Shown one piece after another: positions 1 through 6,924 of a stretch of DNA of 7,996 nucleotides (its first letter is position 1; every line of letters starts with the position of its first letter). The translations under genes were made by a program, and so were the position numbers. Under the pieces are notes generated by a model. The model made no database searches. It had not been told where the DNA came from and saw nothing but the letters and a program-made list of their open reading frames with translations. Source of the stretch: UBA4416 sp043719555 (GTDB taxonomy: Bacteria; Bacteroidota; Bacteroidia; B-17B0; Aurantibacillaceae); NCBI GenBank assembly GCA_043719555.1, contig JAYSTR010000175.1, forward strand, positions 1-7,996. Direction: 5' to 3'.

Positions 1-45
1 CTTATAATTGGCTACAAAAAATAAAAGTTGAAACATATAATTAAT

Positions 46-61
46 TTGTAATATTATACAA
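46..61. promoter_or_regulatory. Short dyad just upstream of the receiver gene
   Basis: TTGTA and TACAA form a perfect 5-bp inverted repeat around a 6-base spacer, ending 4 bases before the ATG at 66. Its position would suit an operator or 5'-UTR element. Such short AT-only dyads also arise often by chance in a genome this AT-rich, so support is weak. Confidence 0.15.
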
Positions 62-65
62 GAAA

Positions 66-491
66 ATGGAAGCACAGTTAGGTAAAAACATCTTTGTAAT
101 TGATGATAATAAAATGTTTTGCTTAATGCTAAAAGAAGCTTTAAGTAAAATTTCTGAAATCGCCTGTTTTAATATTCATGTGTTTGAAAATGCTGAAGAT
201 TGCCAAAGTTCTTTACATCTTAATCCTGAATTAGTTATTGTTGATTTTCATTTAGATAGTAAAAACGAAACTGCAATAAATGGACTTGAGGCTGTAAATT
301 TAATAAGAAACGTTAGTCCTTTATCGAATTTTATCATGATAACTAATAATCAAGAAACAGAATTGTTTGTTAAATCAAAACAATATGATATTTACGATTA
401 TATTATCAAAGGGCCACTTGTTGCTTTTAAACTTAATTTAAGTATTCAACAATGGTTAAATTTTTTTAATTCTAAAAATAAAACACCTTGA
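66..491 (+). CDS. Stand-alone response-regulator receiver domain (CheY-like)
   Basis: This 141-residue protein is one receiver (REC) domain with no output domain. The family takes a phosphoryl group from a histidine kinase or phosphotransfer protein in the cytoplasm. The expected residues are visible: acidic pair Asp13-Asp14 after the first beta strand (FVIDD), phospho-acceptor Asp60 at the end of LVIVD, Thr93 in MITN, and Lys115 in IIKG. The loop between Asp60 and the Gly-Leu-Glu of the next helix is about five residues longer than the usual D..MP.MDG.E arrangement and lacks the Met-Pro. With no DNA-binding or enzymatic domain, it probably acts by protein contact or in a phosphorelay. No kinase gene is in the window. 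The 150-base gap with hairpins downstream argues against co-transcription with xdhC, so a link to purine use is unproven. The receiver call is secure; the role is unknown. Confidence 0.9.
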   Translation: MEAQLGKNIFVIDDNKMFCLMLKEALSKISEIACFNIHVFENAEDCQSSLHLNPELVIVDFHLDSKNETAINGLEAVNLIRNVSPLSNFIMITNNQETELFVKSKQYDIYDYIIKGPLVAFKLNLSIQQWLNFFNSKNKTP

Positions 492-493
492 TG

Positions 494-552
494 TAATAAT
501 AGATAAACGTTAGATGCGCTTATTTTTTTGAATCTTTAGTTATCTATTATTG
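494..552. repeat. Long AT-rich inverted repeat after the receiver gene
   Basis: AATAATAGATAA at 495-506 is the exact reverse complement of TTATCTATTATT at 540-551, a perfect 12-bp stem that gains a possible G-U pair at 494/552. The 33-base loop contains a run of seven T (523-529). It starts only three bases after the stop codon of the receiver gene. It may help to end that transcript, but the stem is nearly GC-free and no T-run follows the 3' arm. A protein-binding dyad or decayed small element is equally possible. Confidence 0.5.
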
Positions 553-578
553 TATTTTCTTCTATAAAGAAAATACAA
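550..578 (+). terminator. Perfect AT-rich hairpin upstream of xdhC, possible weak terminator
   Basis: TTGTATTTTCTT (550-561) pairs perfectly with AAGAAAATACAA (567-578) around the 5-base loop CTATA, a 12-bp stem. It abuts and slightly overlaps the preceding inverted repeat. A T-rich tract follows, but only about 12 bases later (590-595), so it is not a textbook intrinsic terminator. Its position between two same-strand genes fits transcript termination or 3'-end protection for the receiver gene, or a leader structure for xdhC. The structure is clear; the function is inferred. Confidence 0.4.
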
Positions 579-596
579 ATAAGATCCGATTTTTTG

Positions 597-604
597 TATT
601 TTTG
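597..604 (+). promoter_or_regulatory. Candidate Bacteroidota -7 promoter element for xdhC
   Basis: TATTTTTG matches the Bacteroidota -7 consensus TAnnTTTG exactly and lies 37 bases before the xdhC GTG, leaving a plausible short leader. I do not see a TTG-type -33 element at the usual distance upstream, because that region is the 3' arm of the hairpin. The motif is short and can occur by chance in AT-rich DNA. Confidence 0.3.
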
Positions 605-641
605 TTAAACATGGTGTAACTCTTGCCATTGTATTAACTCT

Positions 642-1421
642 GTGAACCATATTTATTCTAAAATAATAGAAATAGAAAACAGTAATGCTAAAGCAGCACT
701 ATGTACTATTATTGCAACTAAAGGTTCTGCTCCCCGGAAAACTGGTTCAAAAATGATTGTTTATGAAAATGGAAAAATAGCAGGAACAATTGGTGGCGGA
801 GAACTCGAAAAAAAAGTAATAGAACAAGCCTTAAATGTTATCCAAAACAATACTTCTAAAATCACCACTCATAATCTCGTAAGCGAATTGGCTATGTGTT
901 GTGGCGGAACGGTTGAATTATTTATCGAACCTATTATGAATAAAAAAAAGTTATATATTTTTGGTGCAGGGCATATTGGTAAATCTTTGGCAAAGTTTGC
1001 AGTTGAGCTTGATTTTAATGTCTCTTTAATTGACGAACGTTATGAAGCTTTTGATGATATTGATATTCCGGAAGCAACTCAACTAAAAGAACAACATGCA
1101 ACGGCTATAGAACAATTGAAGTTTGATGAGCATACGTTTATCGTTATTTTAACGCATAATCATCAATATGATAGAGAAATTTTAGCACTTACTTCTATGA
1201 AACAACATCAATACATAGGTATGATAGGTAGTGAAAGAAAAGTGGAAATTGCTAAAAAGAATATGATGGCTTCTCATATTATGGATGCCGAAAAAATTGC
1301 AACAATAGATATGCCCATTGGTTTGGATATTGAAGCAATAACTCCTCAGGAAATTGCTATTAGTATTTTAGGAAAGCTGATAGATGTGCGTAATAAAAAA
1401 GCCATAGCTACTAAAGCATAA
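642..1421 (+). CDS. xdhC: XdhC/CoxI family xanthine dehydrogenase maturation factor
   Basis: XdhC proteins bind molybdenum cofactor, promote its sulfuration and deliver it to the XdhB subunit; they are not part of the final enzyme. This 259-residue protein has both family halves. The N-terminal XdhC/CoxI part has GSAPRKTG (residues 28-35), GTIGGGELE (48-56) and CCGGTVELFIEP (86-97). The C-terminal Rossmann part has FGAGHIG (107-113), GMIGSERK (193-200) and PIGLDIEAITPQEIA (225-239). The start is a GTG. No in-frame ATG exists between it and the stop codon at 606-608, and MNHIY aligns with the usual start of the family, so GTG is the best choice; the only other weak option I see is ATT at 633. 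It is the first gene of the xdhC-xdhA-xdhB run, 89 bases ahead of xdhA. Family assignment is secure. Confidence 0.95.
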   Translation: MNHIYSKIIEIENSNAKAALCTIIATKGSAPRKTGSKMIVYENGKIAGTIGGGELEKKVIEQALNVIQNNTSKITTHNLVSELAMCCGGTVELFIEPIMNKKKLYIFGAGHIGKSLAKFAVELDFNVSLIDERYEAFDDIDIPEATQLKEQHATAIEQLKFDEHTFIVILTHNHQYDREILALTSMKQHQYIGMIGSERKVEIAKKNMMASHIMDAEKIATIDMPIGLDIEAITPQEIAISILGKLIDVRNKKAIATKA

Positions 1422-1510
1422 AGTTTTATTAAATAATTGTTAATGGGCAAGAATATATCCTAGCAAGATTTTATTAAATTTACAAGAACGATACTTTAAT
1501 TTTATATTAC

Positions 1511-2956
1511 ATGCAACAAACCATATCATTTGTATTAGACGGAAAAATTCAAACTCTTGAATTTAATCAGCAGTTTAGTCCTACAACTACTGTTTTAAAT
1601 TTTTTACGTAAAAGTGCCACACACAAAGGCGTGAAAGAAGGCTGTGCCGAAGGTGATTGTGGCGCCTGCACTTTAGTTATTGGTGAGTTAAATCAAGAGC
1701 AAGGATTAACCTATAAGGCAATGGATTCTTGTTTGGTGTTTTTACCGATGATACAAGGTAAACAATTAATTACAGTCGAAAATTTAAAGCAACAAAAAGG
1801 TAATTCCGAAATTTTACATCCAGTTCAGCAAGAAATGGTGGATTGTAATGGTAGCCAATGTGGGTATTGCACTCCAGGTATTATTATGTCGATGTTTGCG
1901 TTATATAAAAATGAAAATAATCCTAGTAAAGAAATTATTGAAGATAGTTTAACAGGAAATTTGTGTCGATGCACAGGCTATAAACCTATTATCGAAGCTA
2001 CTGCTAAAGCCTGTGTTAATAATGGAGCGGATCATTTTGTTCAGGAAGAAAAACAAATAATTGATTTATTGCTTCAAATAAAAAAGACTAATAGTTCGAT
2101 TCAAGTAAATACTGACTCACAAAAATATTTTCAACCAAAAACAAAAGCAGAAGTATTTGAATTAAGAAATAAAATGCCAAACTCTGTTTTAATTAGTGGA
2201 GCTACTGATGTTGCTTTGCGTGTTACAAAGCGTCACGAAGTGTTGTCAGAAATTATTGATTTATCAAATGTAGAGGAACTTAAAAAATGTACTCGTACTG
2301 ATTACCTCATTAAGTTTGGTGCGGGTATGAGTTTAGAAGAAGTGAAACAAATTGCAAAAACAGAACTTCCAGCTTTGCACGAAACATTGGCTGTATTTGG
2401 ATCTAAACAAATTAGGACACTCGCTACCTTTGGTGGTAATTTAGGCTCTGGCTCTCCTATTGGTGATACCTTACCTGTGCTTATGGCCTATGATGCTGAA
2501 ATTAAATTACAAAGCACAGATGGCGATAGAATCATTAACATGAATAAATTTATTTTAGGTTACAGACAAACTGAACGTAAGCCTAATGAAATTATTACTT
2601 CTGTAATTATTAATAAACCATCAGCAAATACAAAAGTAAAATTCTATAAAGTTTCAAAAAGAAAAGACTTAGATATTTCAACAGTAAGTGCTGGCTTTAG
2701 TGTAACGCTTAGTAATAATAAAGTTGATTCTATTATTTTAGCCTTTGGCGGAATGGCAGCAACTACAAAGCGTGCAACAGAAGCCGAAGTGTTTTTGACT
2801 GCTAATGAATGGACGAGAGAAAACATTGAGCAAGCAATGGAGATGGTTCAAAAAGCATTTACGCCAATTTCAGATGCACGATCTGGTGCTGAGTTTAGAA
2901 GCATAGCCGCTAAAAACTTATTGCTAAAATTTTGGAACGATACCACTAATAACTAG
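1511..2956 (+). CDS. xdhA: Xanthine dehydrogenase small subunit (2Fe-2S and FAD domains)
   Basis: This is the electron-transfer subunit of a two-subunit xanthine dehydrogenase, carrying electrons from the molybdenum site through two 2Fe-2S clusters to FAD and NAD+. Its 481 residues suit the bacterial XdhA type. The plant-ferredoxin-like domain has Cys45, Cys50, Cys53 (GCAEGDCGAC) and Cys74. The second 2Fe-2S domain has Cys117 and Cys120 (CNGSQCGYCTPG) and Cys152 and Cys154 (CRCTGYKP). The FAD domain follows from about residue 205, with ISGATDVAL (228-236), ATFGGNLGSGSPIGDTLP (305-322) and KVSKRKDLDIST (380-391). The C-terminal CO-dehydrogenase-flavoprotein-like part ends with DARSGAEFRS (455-464). 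All eight cluster cysteines are present, so the subunit looks functional. xdhB starts 26 bases downstream, which supports co-transcription. I see no clear promoter in the 89 bases after xdhC. Confidence 0.96.
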   Translation: MQQTISFVLDGKIQTLEFNQQFSPTTTVLNFLRKSATHKGVKEGCAEGDCGACTLVIGELNQEQGLTYKAMDSCLVFLPMIQGKQLITVENLKQQKGNSEILHPVQQEMVDCNGSQCGYCTPGIIMSMFALYKNENNPSKEIIEDSLTGNLCRCTGYKPIIEATAKACVNNGADHFVQEEKQIIDLLLQIKKTNSSIQVNTDSQKYFQPKTKAEVFELRNKMPNSVLISGATDVALRVTKRHEVLSEIIDLSNVEELKKCTRTDYLIKFGAGMSLEEVKQIAKTELPALHETLAVFGSKQIRTLATFGGNLGSGSPIGDTLPVLMAYDAEIKLQSTDGDRIINMNKFILGYRQTERKPNEIITSVIINKPSANTKVKFYKVSKRKDLDISTVSAGFSVTLSNNKVDSIILAFGGMAATTKRATEAEVFLTANEWTRENIEQAMEMVQKAFTPISDARSGAEFRSIAAKNLLLKFWNDTTNN

Positions 2957-2982
2957 TCTAATCACAATTAAGAATTTATACA

Positions 2983-5286
2983 ATGAATATTCCTCACGAT
3001 AGCGCCATTAAACATGTTTCAGGACAATCCATTTATATTGATGATATGCCCATCAATTCGCAATTGTTAATTGGACGTGTATTTTACAGTAAACATGCGC
3101 ACGCAAAAATAACTTCATTAAATATAGATGCGGCAAAAAAACTTTCGGGTGTTCACGCCGTGTTATCCTATAAAGATATTCCTGGCCATAATCAAATGGG
3201 GCCAGTTATTCATGATGAACCTTGTTTGGCAGTTGATGAAGTGATATGTGTTGGTCAGGCAATAGTATTAATTGCTGCAGAAAGTGAAGAGATTGCTATA
3301 GCAGCTGAAAAACTAATTGAAATTACCTACGATCCCTTAGAAGCAATTTTAGATTTACGAACTGCTATTGGTAAAAATGCCTTGTTAGGTCCTGTAAGAA
3401 CGATGCAAAGAGGTGATGTGGAAGCTGGCCTAAAAGCATCTAAACATATTATTAAAGGAGAACTTGAAATTGGTGCACAGGAACACTGGTATTTAGAAAC
3501 GCAAGCCTGTATTTGTGTACCTGGCGAACAGCAAGAAATAACAGCCTATAGCTCAACGCAACATCCATCAGAAACACAAGCAATTATTGCGGAAGTTTTA
3601 GGTATTGGTAAGCACGATGTAGTTGTTGAAACTCGCCGGATGGGTGGAGCCTTTGGTGGAAAAGAAACACAAGCAAATTGGACAGCTGCGTGGTCTGCAT
3701 TATTATGTCATGCTACTAAACGCCCTGTAAAAATTAGATTGTTTAGAGATGATGATCAAATTATGACAGGTAAGCGTCATCCTTTTTTAATTGATTATGA
3801 AATTGGCTTTGATGATAATGGAAAAATTAATGCGATGAAAGTTGTACAAAATGCCAATGGTGGTTGTGCTACCGATTTGAGTTTAGCTATTTTAGAACGA
3901 GCGATGCTTCACGCAGATAATAGTTATTATATACATAACGTACTTGTAACTGGAAGAGCTTTTAAAACCAATTTACCATCGAATACAGCCTACAGAGGTT
4001 TTGGAGGTCCGCAAGGTGTAGCAGGTATTGAAACAATGATTGATCGTATTGCACGACAATTAAAAATTGATGCTGCAGAAGTGCGTAAAATAAATTTTTA
4101 TGGTACTGATAAAGATAATATTACACATTACGGACAAGAAGTTGAACTGAATCGTTTAGATGTGTTGTATAATCAATTAATGACGACTTCAGAATATCAC
4201 AGCCGAAGAAAAGCGGTGAATGAATTCAATGCCAAAAATGAATTTTATAAAAAAGGTTTAGCGATTACCCCTGTAAAATTTGGTATTTCTTTTACCACTT
4301 CGTTTTTAAATCAAGCAGGAGCATTGGTTAATATTTATAAAGATGGAACGATTTTAGTAAACCACGGCGGCACAGAAATGGGGCAGGGATTAAATACTAA
4401 AATTATGCAAGTAGCTGCGGCAGAGTTAGGCGTAAGCACTTCTAAAATAAAAGTAAATGCTACTAATACCTCTAAAGTTCCAAACACATCTGCTACTGCA
4501 GCTTCTGCGGGAACTGACCTTAATGGTATGGCGGTAAAAGATGCGATTGATAAATTAAAAAAACGTATTACCGAATTATTTGCCCATGAGTTTAGTAAAC
4601 CATTTCCTGAAAACCCATCGTTGCAAGAAAATATAGTAATTGAAAATGATGTAATTTTTGATTCGAAAAATCCTGATAGAAAAATTCCTTTTGATGATGC
4701 AATGATGATTTGTAATTTAAATCAGATTAGTTTAAGTGCAACAGGATTTTATAGAACGCCTGATATTGGTTGGGATAAAGCAACAGGTTGGGGGAAACCT
4801 TTTAATTATTATGCTTTTGGAATGTGCGTGAGTGAGGTATTGGTTGATACATTAACGGGTTTTTATAAAGCCTTACGAACTGATATTTTACACGATGTAG
4901 GTGATTCCATAAATCCTGGTATTGACAAAGGACAAGTAGAAGGCGCCTATGTTCAGGGTTTAGGATGGTGCACAACCGAAGAAGTAAAATGGAATGATAA
5001 AGGACATTTATTAAATCATTCGCCTGACACTTATAAAATTCCTTCAGTACAAGATATACCAGAAGATTTTAGAGTAGAATTGATGACAGGTATTCCAAAT
5101 CCAAGAGCTATTAGAAAAAGTAAAGCCGTTGGAGAACCTCCATTTATGCACGCTTTTGCAACCTGGTTAGCGATTAAAGATGCTATTTCTTCTGTAGCGG
5201 ATCATAAATTGGAGCCGCAATTTAAATTACCTGCAACTAACGAAGTTATTTTATTGAGTATCGAAGAGTTGAAGAAAAGGAAATAG
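2983..5286 (+). CDS. xdhB: Xanthine dehydrogenase large subunit (molybdopterin-binding)
   Basis: This 767-residue subunit holds the molybdenum cofactor and active site, where hypoxanthine is hydroxylated to xanthine and xanthine to urate. The N-terminal aldehyde-oxidase/xanthine-dehydrogenase a/b hammerhead spans roughly residues 10-120, followed by the molybdopterin-binding domains. Active-site motifs are intact: GAQEHWYLE with Gln166, GGAFGGKE (221-228) with Glu228, AYRGFGGPQG (336-345) with Arg338, GGTEMGQG (462-469), and AVGEPPFMHA with Glu718, the position of the catalytic glutamate. Glu228 and Arg338 correspond to the bovine Glu802/Arg880 substrate-binding pair, which favours a purine rather than an aldehyde substrate. 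Length is close to that of two-subunit bacterial XdhB. No signal peptide is visible, so it should be cytoplasmic. xdhC upstream and the ureide operon opposite support the purine role. Confidence 0.96.
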   Translation: MNIPHDSAIKHVSGQSIYIDDMPINSQLLIGRVFYSKHAHAKITSLNIDAAKKLSGVHAVLSYKDIPGHNQMGPVIHDEPCLAVDEVICVGQAIVLIAAESEEIAIAAEKLIEITYDPLEAILDLRTAIGKNALLGPVRTMQRGDVEAGLKASKHIIKGELEIGAQEHWYLETQACICVPGEQQEITAYSSTQHPSETQAIIAEVLGIGKHDVVVETRRMGGAFGGKETQANWTAAWSALLCHATKRPVKIRLFRDDDQIMTGKRHPFLIDYEIGFDDNGKINAMKVVQNANGGCATDLSLAILERAMLHADNSYYIHNVLVTGRAFKTNLPSNTAYRGFGGPQGVAGIETMIDRIARQLKIDAAEVRKINFYGTDKDNITHYGQEVELNRLDVLYNQLMTTSEYHSRRKAVNEFNAKNEFYKKGLAITPVKFGISFTTSFLNQAGALVNIYKDGTILVNHGGTEMGQGLNTKIMQVAAAELGVSTSKIKVNATNTSKVPNTSATAASAGTDLNGMAVKDAIDKLKKRITELFAHEFSKPFPENPSLQENIVIENDVIFDSKNPDRKIPFDDAMMICNLNQISLSATGFYRTPDIGWDKATGWGKPFNYYAFGMCVSEVLVDTLTGFYKALRTDILHDVGDSINPGIDKGQVEGAYVQGLGWCTTEEVKWNDKGHLLNHSPDTYKIPSVQDIPEDFRVELMTGIPNPRAIRKSKAVGEPPFMHAFATWLAIKDAISSVADHKLEPQFKLPATNEVILLSIEELKKRK

Positions 5287-5371
5287 GTTTAAAACAGTTA
5301 CTCTACAGAAATTAATATTCTATTCAGTTTTTTTTACTAAAATTTTAAATGATTTCATTTTAAAGACAAAA

Positions 5372-5400
5372 CAATCTCACATAAATATTATATGAGATTG
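5372..5400 (-). terminator. Strong hairpin terminator of the ureide operon, possibly bidirectional
   Basis: The arms 5372-5384 and 5388-5400 pair at 12 of 13 positions: CAATCTCA with TGAGATTG, one C/A mismatch, then ATAA with TTAT, around a 3-base loop. Read on the - strand, the stem is followed directly by TTTTGTCTTT, as expected for an intrinsic terminator downstream of the lyase-like gene, which stops at 5432. On the + strand the stem has no T-run after it, though it could still protect the xdhB mRNA 3' end. Confidence 0.7.
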
Positions 5401-5420
5401 CTTCACTGCGTTCGCAATGA
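5393..5420. repeat. REP-like palindromic element overlapping the terminator
   Basis: The - strand reads TCATTGCGAAC at one end and GAAGCAATCTCA at the other, with ATTGC (5397-5401) pairing with GCAAT (5414-5418) and an inner TGCG-TT-CGCA palindrome (5407-5416). From memory, the pattern CATTGCGA...GAAGCAATCTC recurs as a dispersed palindrome in the intergenic DNA of many bacteria. Only one copy is in this window, so its repeated nature is inferred. It shares TGAGATTG with the terminator, so element and terminator seem to be one unit. Confidence 0.45.
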
Positions 5421-5431
5421 GGAGTGATAAA

Positions 5432-6871
5432 TTAATTCACTGCTTTTTGACGACGGCCTTCTAATATTTTTAAGAATGAACGTGTTCTTATTTCGTCCAT
5501 CGTTAAGCCTGTAGCTGTTACATCCTCTGCACTAATTGCTCCACAGTTCATTGCGCGTAAAAAATAATTTAATAAACCTTGTCCTGTAGCAGCATCATCA
5601 AATACATCATCCGTTAAGGTAGCTCTAGCTGCTTTTTCTACAAAGGCTTTCAAACGTTTAGCTGCATCTTCGTAGCTCTCTAAAAAGAAAGAATAAACTG
5701 CTGCATAACGCATCGGGAACTGCGCAGGATTTAAATCCCATCCTTGATATAGTCCTTTCCATAACGAATAACGTGTATGGTTGTAAGCTTTTTTCCAACT
5801 ACGTTGTACTACTCTTTTATTTTCAGCTATTTGCTCTGCTGTTAAATTATCTCCTCTATGTGGGCCTATTGGCATTACATTCGTAGCTCCATCCGATAAC
5901 CAAATACCAGTTGCTCCTAAAGAAACTTTCATAAAATGATGTGCAAAGTCGCATACAGCATGTCCCATATCTTGGTATTTCGCCGTAATGTTACAAGCAG
6001 CAGTATAATCGTATGTTCCAAAGGCAGTAGCAATCATTCGTCCTTTACTTGCTTCAACAAAAGTTCTTAAAGGATTTTTTCCGTCTTTATCAATAACCGC
6101 TTGAGTGGTTTCTACCATCATTTCCATTTTAAGCGCACCACTTTCAATTTTAGTGTTGGCTTCAATCATTTCAAATAATTTTACTAATGCAGTAACTTGA
6201 TCAGGGATAGTTACTTTTGGTAACATCACCACAAAATTATTTGGTAGTTTACCATCACTATGTTCTGATAAAGTCGTTAAGAAAATATCCAATGTTCTAA
6301 CGCCACGTTCTTTTAAATCTTCTGTAAAAGGTTTAATTCGTATGCCTATAAATGGCGATAAGGAATTTGCTTTCATTCCCTTTGCTACTTCAATAGCAGC
6401 TTGCTCTGCAGTTGCATCTTCTTCTTCCCAAGAACGATTTCCAAATCCATCTTCGAAATCAATTCTGAAATCTTCTAAAGCTTCAGTTTTTAATTTATTG
6501 ATGACTTTATTATACGTTGTATATGATAACCAAGCCGATTCTTTTTTACGTTCTATCTCGGTACTAGCATCCATTTTTTTAATCAATGCATCGATAGAAG
6601 CAGCATCTGTCGGTAAAGACTCGTGACCTGAAAGTTCTATAGCTTTAGCAAACTCAACAAAATTTGAAGCGTTGTTCATTAATGTTTTCATTGCTGCTTG
6701 TCCCATTTTTGCAGCTGAATCAGCTGTAAATAAATCTGCACCACCATACACCGTGTGTACAGGCTGTCTATCGGGTTTATCGCCAGGGTATATTTTCTGA
6801 AAGGCTTTATTTGCTTTTCCTAATTCATTAAGGATAGATTCTTTTTCTGTAGTTGGAATAGATTGTTTCAT
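5432..6871 (-). CDS. HpcH/HpaI aldolase/citrate lyase-like protein (DUF6986-type), function unknown
   Basis: This 479-residue protein belongs to the HpcH/HpaI aldolase, CitE and malyl-CoA lyase superfamily of metal-dependent TIM-barrel enzymes, which cleave or form C-C bonds in small oxo- or hydroxy-acids or their CoA esters. Superfamily-like motifs are DFEDGFG (138-144), IRIKPF (177-182), LPKV (217-220), MVETTQAV (252-259, Glu254 a likely metal ligand) and FGTYDYTAAC (284-293, Asp288 likewise). It is much longer than a typical 250-300 residue HpaI or CitE, with a long N-terminal region carrying HTVYGGADLF (39-48) and a long helical C-terminus from about 345. I assign it to the group I recall as DUF6986; databases have also named such proteins phosphoenolpyruvate kinase, which I would not trust. 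Gene order (allantoicase, uraD, uraH, then this gene) suggests action on ureidoglycolate or glyoxylate. The superfamily is secure; the reaction is unknown. Confidence 0.85.
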   Translation of the reverse strand: MKQSIPTTEKESILNELGKANKAFQKIYPGDKPDRQPVHTVYGGADLFTADSAAKMGQAAMKTLMNNASNFVEFAKAIELSGHESLPTDAASIDALIKKMDASTEIERKKESAWLSYTTYNKVINKLKTEALEDFRIDFEDGFGNRSWEEEDATAEQAAIEVAKGMKANSLSPFIGIRIKPFTEDLKERGVRTLDIFLTTLSEHSDGKLPNNFVVMLPKVTIPDQVTALVKLFEMIEANTKIESGALKMEMMVETTQAVIDKDGKNPLRTFVEASKGRMIATAFGTYDYTAACNITAKYQDMGHAVCDFAHHFMKVSLGATGIWLSDGATNVMPIGPHRGDNLTAEQIAENKRVVQRSWKKAYNHTRYSLWKGLYQGWDLNPAQFPMRYAAVYSFFLESYEDAAKRLKAFVEKAARATLTDDVFDDAATGQGLLNYFLRAMNCGAISAEDVTATGLTMDEIRTRSFLKILEGRRQKAVN

Positions 6872-6903
6872 ATAATTAAATTTTTATAGATAATATTTAA
6901 GTT

Positions 6904-6911
6904 CAAAATTA
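6904..6911 (-). promoter_or_regulatory. Candidate -7 promoter element before the lyase-like gene
   Basis: On the - strand TAATTTTG matches the Bacteroidota -7 consensus TAnnTTTG. It sits in the 53-base gap after the uraH stop codon and 32 bases before the ATG. No TTG-type -33 element is visible at the expected spacing, where uraH coding sequence lies. It could provide extra transcription of the last gene of the operon. Chance occurrence is a real alternative. Confidence 0.25.
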
Positions 6912-6924
6912 TTTGTTCGGGTTT

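Larger units (their letters stand above)
5287..5431. other. Convergent intergenic region between the two purine operons
   Basis: This 145-base spacer separates the ends of xdhB (+) and the lyase-like gene (-). It has a run of eight T at 5328-5335, preceded by only a 4-bp stem (AGAA 5307-5310, TTCT 5318-5321), so termination of xdhB there would be weak. A small hairpin (AAATGA 5347-5352, TCATTT 5355-5360) follows, and then the strong hairpin and REP-like palindrome listed separately. I see no coding potential or tRNA. Confidence 0.6.

Noticed and set aside
1422..1510. A promoter in the xdhC-xdhA gap
   Set aside because: Only poor matches such as TAAATTTA (1475-1482) occur, with no correctly spaced -33 element, so co-transcription from upstream is simpler.
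2644..2826. 60-residue open frame on the - strand inside xdhA
   Set aside because: It lies antisense to a well-conserved FAD-subunit region, has no recognisable motif, and is best explained as a shadow of xdhA.
2983..5286. xdhB as a generic aldehyde oxidase or CO dehydrogenase large subunit
   Set aside because: The Glu228/Arg338 pair and GEPP glutamate match xanthine dehydrogenase, CO dehydrogenase's active-site loop is absent, and XdhC and ureide genes are adjacent.
6342..6626. 94-residue open frame on the + strand inside the lyase-like gene
   Set aside because: It is antisense to the conserved DFEDGFG region, serine/alanine-rich in the way expected of reverse-complement reading, and matches nothing I recognise.
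5432..6871. Annotation as phosphoenolpyruvate kinase or malate synthase
   Set aside because: The visible motifs fit the HpcH/HpaI/CitE superfamily but do not establish either reaction, so I left the function open.
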